Shown here: in pieces, positions 1 to 4,368 of the stretch | Position numbering within the stretch: position 1 is the first letter of the stretch | How the letters are laid out: every line of letters starts with the position of its first letter | NCBI GenBank assembly: GCA_903889815.1 | Contig: CAISYX010000218.1 | Location: 1 to 5,629 of the forward strand | Direction: 5' to 3' | Length of the DNA: 5,629 bases | DNA from: an uncultured Gammaproteobacteria bacterium | GTDB taxonomy: Bacteria; Pseudomonadota; Gammaproteobacteria; Pseudomonadales; Pseudohongiellaceae | Program-made: the position numbers and the translations under genes | The notes under the pieces: model-generated | What the model was told of the DNA's origin: nothing | What the model saw: only the letters and a program-made list of their open reading frames with translations | Databases searched by the model: none

Positions 1-400
1 CCTGACCGGTGATGATCACCATCGGGATCGAATCCATGTACGCGGTCGCAATGCCCGTGATGGCGTTCGTCACCCCGGGCCCTGAGGTCACCAGCGCAAC
101 ACCGACCTCGCCCGTCGCACGGGCATACCCGTCGGCCGCATGCACGGCGGCCTGCTCATGCCGTACCAGCACATGCTCGATCGAATCCTGCTTGTAGAGC
201 GCGTCGTAGATGTACAACACCGCCCCGCCTGGGTAACCCCAGAGAAACTTGACGCCTTCGGCCTGAAGGCTTCTGACCAGAATTTCGGAACCGTTCGGGT
301 CCGTTGGAGTGGCGTTTGCTTGCGCCAGGGCGGCGCGCTTGACTTCAGCGGCAGACATGTCCATTGAGAACCTCTGTGAATTTCTCTGACGAAAAACCAT
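1..400 (-). CDS. ilvI: Acetolactate synthase large (catalytic) subunit, N-terminal part, cut by left window edge
   Basis: ThDP-dependent enzyme that condenses two pyruvates to acetolactate (or pyruvate with 2-oxobutyrate), the first common step of valine, leucine and isoleucine synthesis. It acts in the cytoplasm with a small regulatory subunit, presumably encoded beyond the left edge. Numbered from the ATG at 364, 121 residues are visible: GYPGG at 43-47, the cofactor-activating glutamate Glu70 in RHEQAAVHAADGYARATG, and LVTSGPGVTN at 91-100, all classic for the N-terminal ThDP-binding domain. Full-length enzymes have roughly 560-600 residues, so most is missing. Two in-frame starts are possible. 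ATG at 400-398 has a perfect AGGAGG seven bases upstream and adds MVFRQRNSQRFS. ATG at 364-362 has AGAGG six bases upstream and gives an N-terminus (MDMSAAEV) closer to what I recall of relatives. I give the longer form because of its ribosome binding site. The product is certain, the start is not. Confidence 0.93.
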   Translation of the reverse strand, partial: MVFRQRNSQRFSMDMSAAEVKRAALAQANATPTDPNGSEILVRSLQAEGVKFLWGYPGGAVLYIYDALYKQDSIEHVLVRHEQAAVHAADGYARATGEVGVALVTSGPGVTNAITGIATAYMDSIPMVIITGQ

Positions 401-401
401 C

Positions 402-441
402 GGTGCACCTCCTGCGCACCCTCGTGGGGCGGATTCGGTGC
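402..441 (-). promoter_or_regulatory. Competing hairpins in the ilvI leader around the ribosome binding site
   Basis: In the minus-strand RNA the order is GCACC (441-437), GGTGC (420-416), AGGAGG (413-408), GCACC (406-402). The middle GGTGC can pair with either GCACC, but not both. Pairing downstream puts the Shine-Dalgarno in a 9-nt loop; pairing upstream leaves it in open sequence. A repeated GCGCAGG accompanies the first two arms. The stems are only 5 bp of GC-rich sequence, so they could be chance. The location, directly before a branched-chain amino acid gene, makes translational control plausible. No poly-U tract or run of Ile/Val/Leu codons typical of classical attenuation is visible. 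Confidence 0.3.
408..413 (-). promoter_or_regulatory. Strong Shine-Dalgarno for the upstream ilvI start
   Basis: The minus strand reads AGGAGG (AGGAGGTG with the following bases), separated by seven bases from the ATG at 400-398, which is ideal spacing. No stop lies between this ATG and the conserved ilvI reading frame, so it favours the longer N-terminus. The site lies in the loop of a possible 5-bp hairpin (402-406 with 416-420), so its accessibility may be controlled. Confidence 0.6.
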
Positions 442-462
442 CTGCGCAGTCTTGCGGTTTCG

Positions 463-477
463 CGCTGAAAAACAGCG
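463..477 (-). promoter_or_regulatory. Small stem-loop in the ilvI leader
   Basis: The minus strand reads CGCTG-TTTTT-CAGCG, a perfect 5-bp stem with a 5-nt all-U loop. The symmetric complement (A loop) would form in a plus-strand transcript. It lies between the possible ilvI -10 box and the ribosome binding site and could be part of a structured leader. There is no trailing U-tract, so it does not look like an intrinsic terminator. Confidence 0.25.
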
Positions 478-512
478 ACTTGCCGTGACTACTCGCATGG
501 TGCGACCCGTGG

Positions 513-518
513 ATTATG
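513..518 (-). promoter_or_regulatory. Possible -10 box of the ilvI promoter
   Basis: The minus strand reads CATAAT, five of six matches to TATAAT and the most AT-rich hexamer in the divergent spacer. No good -35 is present at 16-18 bases; the best nearby sequence is GGTTCC. If used, transcription would start near position 506 and give a leader of about 105 nt to the first ATG, containing the hairpins described separately. An activator-dependent promoter would explain the weak -35, but that is inference. Confidence 0.3.
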
Positions 519-541
519 ACACCGCCGCCCGCGGGGAACCG

Positions 542-604
542 ATGCAGGCGTGCGGATGGGATACTCCCTCGAACTCCCGCGCCACACTGCCTCACCCATC
601 TTGA
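542..604 (+). other. Possible 20-codon upstream ORF coupled to the sigma gene
   Basis: ATG at 542 opens a 20-codon frame (MQACGWDTPSN..., +1 relative to the sigma frame) that ends with TGA at 602-604. A purine-rich GCGGGGA lies about 4 bases upstream of its ATG. Its stop overlaps the TTG at 601-603, a candidate sigma start without its own ribosome binding site, forming TTGA. This geometry would suit translational coupling, but a frame this short arises easily by chance. Confidence 0.2.
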
Positions 605-1167
605 CTTCGGATCAGGCCCTGACGGACTTTCTGAAGGGCGTCGAAAAGCGCGCTTTCAAGCGCACGGCGTTCACTGTTCGCGACGATGACTCCGCGCTGG
701 ACATCGTGCAGGAGGCGATGATCCGCCTGGCCGAGCGCTACGCAGACCGCCCGAGCCAGGAATGGCCACTGCTGTTTCAGCGCATCCTGGCCAATGCCAC
801 CATGGACTGGTTTCGGCGGCAGAAGGTCAGGAACACACTCTTCTCCTCGATCGAAGAGCTTGAATCATCGGACGATGACCCGGGTTTCGACCTGTTGGAG
901 TACCTGGCCACCGCAGGCGGCAGTTCAGGCACGGAAAGTGCTGAAGATGGCGCGTACCGCTCGCAGGTGATGACGATCATCGAATCAGAGATTTCCGAGC
1001 TGCCTGCCCGTCAACGCGAAGCCTTCCTGTTGCGTTACTGGGAGGAGATGGATGTTGCGGAAACAGCACATGTCATGGGGTGTTCCGAGGGCAGCGTTAA
1101 AACGCATTGTTCTCGGGCCGTCAACAGCCTCGCAAAGGCACTGAAAGCCAGAGGGATAGTGTTGTGA
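556..1167 (+). CDS. ECF-type RNA polymerase sigma factor (sigma-70 family)
   Basis: Group-4-like sigma factor of about 200 residues that would direct RNA polymerase to a specific promoter set. Numbered from ATG 556, a region-2 domain spans about 49-90 (DIVQEAMIRLAERY, then ANATMDWFRRQKVRN) and a region-4 helix-turn-helix about 149-196 (LPARQREAFLLRYWEEMDVA, then MGCSEGSVKTHCSRAV). An acidic, Ser/Gly-rich linker (about 100-135) separates them, and there is no region 1.1 or 3. The start is uncertain: GTG 550, ATG 556 (weak AGG seven bases upstream) or TTG 601. TTG 601 would give MTSDQALTDF, which is how I recall relatives beginning. The stop overlaps the next start by 4 nt (GTGA), so it heads an operon with the DUF3619 gene. 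It lacks fused C-terminal sensor domains. Family is clear; its target promoters are unknown. Confidence 0.9.
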   Translation: MGYSLELPRHTASPILTSDQALTDFLKGVEKRAFKRTAFTVRDDDSALDIVQEAMIRLAERYADRPSQEWPLLFQRILANATMDWFRRQKVRNTLFSSIEELESSDDDPGFDLLEYLATAGGSSGTESAEDGAYRSQVMTIIESEISELPARQREAFLLRYWEEMDVAETAHVMGCSEGSVKTHCSRAVNSLAKALKARGIVL

Positions 1168-1607
1168 TCAAACCGCCGAGCAAGCTACACATCACGTTAG
1201 CGGATGATGCCGTCCATGCTGAGCACGCGTTCGGCAAGTGGGTGATCGCTGGGCTGGGGGGCGAGAGTCCTGTTCTGAACGCGCAAGTCGAAAGGCGTCT
1301 GTCTGCCGCTCGGTGGCAGGCCGTTGAAGCTGCTCAGCGGATTCGGCGCCTGAAGGCGTTGGACGCGCGGCCTGCGGTCATCTCCTACGGCTCAGCAGCG
1401 GGCCTGACACCCTGGTGGGCCCGATTGGCGGCGTTCATGCCGGTGGTCGCCCTGACACTCGGGCTCATCTGCATCGACCAATTCAACCTGACGCAGCGAA
1501 TTGAAGCAGCCGCCGAAGTCGATGCAGCGCTGTTGTCTGACGATCTCCCGCCCTCCGCCTACGCCGATCCAGGCTTTGCGGAATTTCTCAAGTCGCCCCG
1601 CCCGTGA
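1164..1607 (+). CDS. DUF3619 family single-pass membrane protein, candidate anti-sigma factor
   Basis: 147-residue protein with one hydrophobic segment, about residues 86-105 (RLAAFMPVVALTLGLICI). The first 85 residues are soluble and basic (ERRLSAARW, RIRRLKALDAR). The C-terminal tail is acidic (VDAALLSDDLPPSAYADPGF), which I recognise as the DUF3619 hallmark. The charge pattern predicts the N-terminus in the cytoplasm and about 40 residues in the periplasm, the topology of many anti-sigma factors. No zinc-binding HxxxCxxC motif is present. The GTG start overlaps the sigma stop by 4 nt and has GAGGG eight bases upstream. The biochemical role is not established by the sequence. The anti-sigma proposal is inference from topology and from its place directly after an ECF sigma gene. 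Confidence 0.85.
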   Translation: MIKPPSKLHITLADDAVHAEHAFGKWVIAGLGGESPVLNAQVERRLSAARWQAVEAAQRIRRLKALDARPAVISYGSAAGLTPWWARLAAFMPVVALTLGLICIDQFNLTQRIEAAAEVDAALLSDDLPPSAYADPGFAEFLKSPRP

Positions 1608-2371
1608 TGGCCGCGCGTCGTCGCCGAAACCTGACCTGGCCAAGAGCCGCCTGGCTGACGTGCGCAGCCTGGGTTTGTTCGGGCATCGCCTTTGGACAAA
1701 CCCCGGGGGAAATTTCGCGCACACCGGTTCCGGCTTCAACAGCGAGTCAGGGTCAGGTTCCCTGGGCTTCGCTGACAGCTCAGCAACGTCGCGAACTGCA
1801 ACAACTGCAGAAGGTGTGGCGTGCCCTGTCAGCCGACAGGCAGCAGAAGTGGCTGGAGGTGGCTGCCCGCATGCCCCTTATGACCAATGAGGAACGAGGA
1901 CGGGTGCGCGAGCGCATGTTCGATTGGGCACAGATGACGCCCGCCCAGCGGGGTCAGGCCAGGCTGCAGTTTCAGGAGGTGCGCCAATGGCCTGCCGATG
2001 ATCGGCAAGCCAAGTGGGAAGCGTATCTGGCGCTCACTGATGATGAACGGACGGCGCTGGCAGGCCAGGCGAGCCGCGGCGGCCAGCATTCGGCTTCCGC
2101 AGCGGCAACCCAGAAGAAAAACACAGTTTCTGCATCCGCACCTGGGCTGAACGTGAAGAAGCCGGTCGCCCCCACGGTGGTTCAGATCAAGCCTGGTGCC
2201 ACCACACAACTGGTGTCCAAAGTCCACGCTCCCCCATCCCATCACCAACCTGGCATGCCCAAGATCGTGGCCACGTCAACGTTCGTCGACCCGCAAACCT
2301 TGTTGCCCAAGCGTGGCCCTCAAGCCGCTGCCATGGCAGGCTGGGCCATCGACGAGACGCCATCTCCATGA
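1607..2371 (+). CDS. DUF3106 domain protein, predicted secreted, helical repeat
   Basis: 254 residues. The N-terminus (MAARRRRNLTWPR, hydrophobic to about residue 28, then IAFG-QT) looks like a Sec signal peptide or membrane anchor; the arginine cluster does not fit a proper Tat motif. Residues 53-148 form a Trp/Gln/Arg-rich helical domain of DUF3106 type, with a motif of W-x-x-(L/M)-(T/S)-x-x-x-R form recurring every 18 residues. It recalls the LTxxQ motifs of CpxP/Spy periplasmic proteins, though homology is unproven. From about 155 the chain is low-complexity, Ala/Pro/Lys-rich and probably disordered, with a His/Met cluster at 207-217. The start is ATG 1607 (TGATG overlap with DUF3619); GTG 1604 is one codon earlier and equally possible, with no clear ribosome binding site, suggesting coupled translation. 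Likely periplasmic. Function unknown; a sensor or chaperone for the upstream sigma module is inference. Confidence 0.87.
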   Translation: MAARRRRNLTWPRAAWLTCAAWVCSGIAFGQTPGEISRTPVPASTASQGQVPWASLTAQQRRELQQLQKVWRALSADRQQKWLEVAARMPLMTNEERGRVRERMFDWAQMTPAQRGQARLQFQEVRQWPADDRQAKWEAYLALTDDERTALAGQASRGGQHSASAAATQKKNTVSASAPGLNVKKPVAPTVVQIKPGATTQLVSKVHAPPSHHQPGMPKIVATSTFVDPQTLLPKRGPQAAAMAGWAIDETPSP

Positions 2372-2931
2372 CTGCCGCTGATGTGCCCGGAGCCGTCCCA
2401 GCCGGCAATCTTCGTCATGCTCCCATCTGGCGCCGGATGGCCAGTTTCATGTACGAAGGCCTGCTGCTCTTTGGTGTGGTCATGGCGGCAGGATTCGTGT
2501 TTTCCGGGCTGACGCAGCAACGCCACGCCCTGCAGGGGCTGCATGGCCTTCAGGCGTTTGTGTTTTTTGTGCTGGGTACCTATTTCGTGTGGTTCTGGTG
2601 CAAGTCTGGACAGACCCTGGCCATGAAGACTTGGCACGTGCGCGTGGTCGACAAACAAGGACATGCCTTGACTGTTCGTCGTGCCGCGGCGCGGTACCTG
2701 CTGAGCTGGCTATGGTTTCTTCCGGCGTTGGGGGTGGCCCATTGGGCCGGCATGCCTGCTGGGGCGGGGCTCTGGATGTGCTTGCTGGGCGGGGTGGTGG
2801 TGATTGCGGTCTCGGCACGCTTCAGTCCCGACAGGCAATTCGTGCATGACCTGATCTGCGGTACCCGCCAGGTGGACTGCAGGCCCTGGCCTGCCCGACC
2901 GCCAGCCTCTGACTCGGCCTTGAGCACATGA
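2368..2931 (+). CDS. RDD family inner-membrane protein
   Basis: 187 residues with about four membrane segments (roughly 30-48, 61-79, 108-125 and 132-149), typical of RDD proteins. Family landmarks are RRMASFMYE at 22-30, the GQTLAMKTWHVRVVD block at 81-95 (consensus like GQTxGKxxxxxRVV), RRAAARYLL at 104-112 and FVHDLICGTRQV at 158-169. The aspartate of the first RDD motif is Glu30 here. The ATG overlaps the DUF3106 stop (ATGA), so translation is probably coupled. RDD proteins have been linked to transport or envelope homeostasis, but no substrate can be named. Operon position suggests a role in the same envelope pathway as its neighbours, which is inference. Confidence 0.88.
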   Translation: MTAADVPGAVPAGNLRHAPIWRRMASFMYEGLLLFGVVMAAGFVFSGLTQQRHALQGLHGLQAFVFFVLGTYFVWFWCKSGQTLAMKTWHVRVVDKQGHALTVRRAAARYLLSWLWFLPALGVAHWAGMPAGAGLWMCLLGGVVVIAVSARFSPDRQFVHDLICGTRQVDCRPWPARPPASDSALST

Positions 2932-3335
2932 GAGACGAACCAGGCCACAAACCGGCAGAGAACCCTCACAAGATCCATACCGGCTGGCGCAGAGTGGTGC
3001 GGGCCACCGGCCACTCCACGCGCGGCCTTCGCGATGCCTGGAAGTTCGAGAGCGCTTTCCGTCAGGAAATCGTGCTCTTCCTGCTGGTGCTGCCGCTGGG
3101 CGCGTGGCTGGGTCGCACCTGGGTGGAAAGGGTGCTTCTCATTGGCACGTTCGTGCTGGTCCTGATTGTCGAACTGCTCAATTCCGCTGTTGAAAGCACA
3201 GTTGACCGCATCTCCATGGACCACCACGAACTCAGCGGGCGGGCCAAGGATCTGGGCAGCGCGGCCGTCATGGTGTCCCTGCTGCTGTGCGGAGCGGTCT
3301 GGGCTTCGGCAGCCTGGGTTCGATTCGCCGCTTGA
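2928..3335 (+). CDS. dgkA: Diacylglycerol kinase (prokaryotic DgkA type)
   Basis: Small trimeric inner-membrane kinase that phosphorylates diacylglycerol with ATP to phosphatidic acid, returning lipid released by envelope glycan synthesis to phospholipid production. It has 135 residues against about 121 in E. coli; the surplus is a hydrophilic N-terminal stretch. After an amphipathic segment (WRRVVRATGHSTRGLRDAWK, 20-39) come three membrane helices: about 48-63, 68-87 and 110-132. The active-site set is intact: Glu41 and Glu47 in ESAFRQE, the signature ELLNSAVE with Glu82, Asn85 and Glu89, and ELSGRAKD with Lys107 and Asp108, matching E. coli Glu28, Glu34, Glu69, Asn72, Glu76, Lys94 and Asp95 with a constant offset of 13. 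The ATG overlaps the RDD stop (ATGA). Identification is firm. Confidence 0.96.
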   Translation: MRDEPGHKPAENPHKIHTGWRRVVRATGHSTRGLRDAWKFESAFRQEIVLFLLVLPLGAWLGRTWVERVLLIGTFVLVLIVELLNSAVESTVDRISMDHHELSGRAKDLGSAAVMVSLLLCGAVWASAAWVRFAA

Positions 3336-3365
3336 CCCGTTCAACACACCCGACCCGCCTCTACC

Positions 3366-3959
3366 GTGACCACAGAAGTCCCCTTCAGCGTTTGTGTCTA
3401 CTGCGGCTCCCGTTCCGGGTCTGACCCTCGACACACCCAGGCGGCTCGCCGGGCGGGCCAGGCCATCGGACAGCGCGGATGGCAGTTGGTCTACGGGGGC
3501 GGGAGAGTGGGGTTGATGGGCAGTGTGGCCGATGCCGTCCTGGCGTCAGGGGGGCGTGTGGTGGGGGTGATCCCGCAGAAGTTGCGCGAACGGGAGGTCG
3601 GCCACACCGGTTTGAGCGAGATCCACATCGTGGACACCATGCACCAGCGCAAGCAAATGATGGCCGAACGGGCAGATGCGTTCCTGGCCCTTCCTGGCGG
3701 CATTGGCACCCTGGAGGAGCTGTTCGAGGTCTGGACCTGGAGACAGATCGGCTACCACGACCAGCCCATCGGTCTGCTCAATGTGGGCGGCTTTTACGAT
3801 GGCCTGCTGGGCTTCCTGCGCCACACCGTCTCGAGCGGATTCCTGGAACAGGCCCAGCTGGACAACCTGCATGTCGGCACCGATGCCGACGAACTGCTGG
3901 GGCGGTTGCATGGAGCCTGCCTGAAGGCGGCCGGGCCGGACAGCTACCGGGACATCTGA
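3366..3959 (+). CDS. LOG family protein (TIGR00730), cytokinin riboside 5'-monophosphate phosphoribohydrolase-like
   Basis: 197-residue Rossmann-like cytosolic enzyme of the LOG/YvdD group, which hydrolyses the N-glycosidic bond of nucleoside 5'-monophosphates to free base and ribose 5-phosphate. Seen: VCVYCGSR at 9-16, YGGGRVGLMG at 43-52, the conserved MHQRKQMM at 92-99 (Arg95, Lys96) and PGGIGTLEE at 110-118 with the catalytic-type Glu118. Length is normal for the family. In bacteria the natural substrate is often plain AMP or unclear, so cytokinin activation should not be assumed. It starts with GTG, and the preceding C-rich 30 bases after dgkA contain no visible ribosome binding site, so translation may depend on read-through from dgkA or be leaderless-like. 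It is the last gene of the plus-strand run. Confidence 0.93.
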   Translation: MTTEVPFSVCVYCGSRSGSDPRHTQAARRAGQAIGQRGWQLVYGGGRVGLMGSVADAVLASGGRVVGVIPQKLREREVGHTGLSEIHIVDTMHQRKQMMAERADAFLALPGGIGTLEELFEVWTWRQIGYHDQPIGLLNVGGFYDGLLGFLRHTVSSGFLEQAQLDNLHVGTDADELLGRLHGACLKAAGPDSYRDI

Positions 3960-3981
3960 CCCGGTCCAGCGCCCCCCGCTC

Positions 3982-3996
3982 AGCGGCTCAGCCGCT
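3982..3996. terminator. GC-rich hairpin between convergent LOG and glnB genes, possible bidirectional terminator
   Basis: AGCGGC-TCA-GCCGCT forms a perfect 6-bp stem with a 3-nt loop. It lies 22 bases after the LOG stop and overlaps the TAG stop of glnB (3997-3995) on the other strand. There is no U-tract on either side, so intrinsic termination is not well supported; it may instead stabilise 3' ends or assist Rho-dependent ends. Confidence 0.3.
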
Positions 3997-4333
3997 AGAC
4001 AGCCGACTCGTCGGTTTCGCCCGTGCGGATGCGCACCACCTGTTCCACTGCGGTGACGAAGATCTTGCCATCACCGATCTTGCCGGTCTTCGCAGCCCGC
4101 ACCACCGCGTCAATACAGCGTTCGACGTCAGCATCCTTGACCACGATCTCGACTTTCACCTTGGGCAGGAAGTCCACCACATACTCGGCACCGCGGTAGA
4201 GCTCGGTGTGACCCTTCTGGCGGCCGAAGCCTTTGACCTCGGTCACGGTCAGTCCCGACACGCCGACATCCGCCAGGGCCTCCCGCACCTCTTCGAGCTT
4301 GAAGGGCTTGATGATGGCGGTGATCTGCTTCAT
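3995..4333 (-). CDS. glnB: Nitrogen regulatory protein PII
   Basis: 112-residue trimeric signal protein that binds ATP/ADP and 2-oxoglutarate and reports nitrogen/carbon status to targets such as glutamine synthetase adenylyltransferase and NtrB. The start MKQITAIIKPFK matches the family exactly and gives the canonical 112 residues; an earlier in-frame ATG at 4354 would add seven unlikely residues. A GAGG lies five bases before the chosen ATG. Seen: the T-loop signature YRGAEY at 46-51 with the uridylylation site Tyr51, and the C-terminal signature TGKIGDGKIFVTAV at 83-96 with the nucleotide-binding glycines. It is separated from the nadE stop by 35 nt, so the two are probably co-transcribed. 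GlnB rather than GlnK is inferred from the lack of an adjacent amtB. PII identity is certain. Confidence 0.96.
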   Translation of the reverse strand: MKQITAIIKPFKLEEVREALADVGVSGLTVTEVKGFGRQKGHTELYRGAEYVVDFLPKVKVEIVVKDADVERCIDAVVRAAKTGKIGDGKIFVTAVEQVVRIRTGETDESAV

Positions 4334-4368
4334 GGGAACCTCAGCTTTCAACAATTCGTCGAGACAGT

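Noticed and set aside
88..498. 136-codon minus-strand frame from ATG 498 through the ilvI leader into ilvI, considered as a leader peptide
   Set aside because: It runs in another frame over the conserved ilvI start, is far longer than attenuation peptides, lacks runs of Ile, Val or Leu codons, and has no good ribosome binding site.
1607..1645. Twin-arginine (Tat) signal on the DUF3106 protein
   Set aside because: The four arginines are followed by N-L-T rather than two hydrophobic residues, so the RRxFLK-type motif is not met; a Sec signal is more likely.
2580..3434. 284-codon minus-strand open frame opposite RDD and dgkA
   Set aside because: It is antisense to two well-supported genes with conserved motifs, and its translation is low-complexity (Gln/His/Arg) with no recognisable domain.
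3982..3996. Strong rho-independent terminator
   Set aside because: The stem is good but no T-run follows on either strand, so it is kept only as a low-confidence hairpin.
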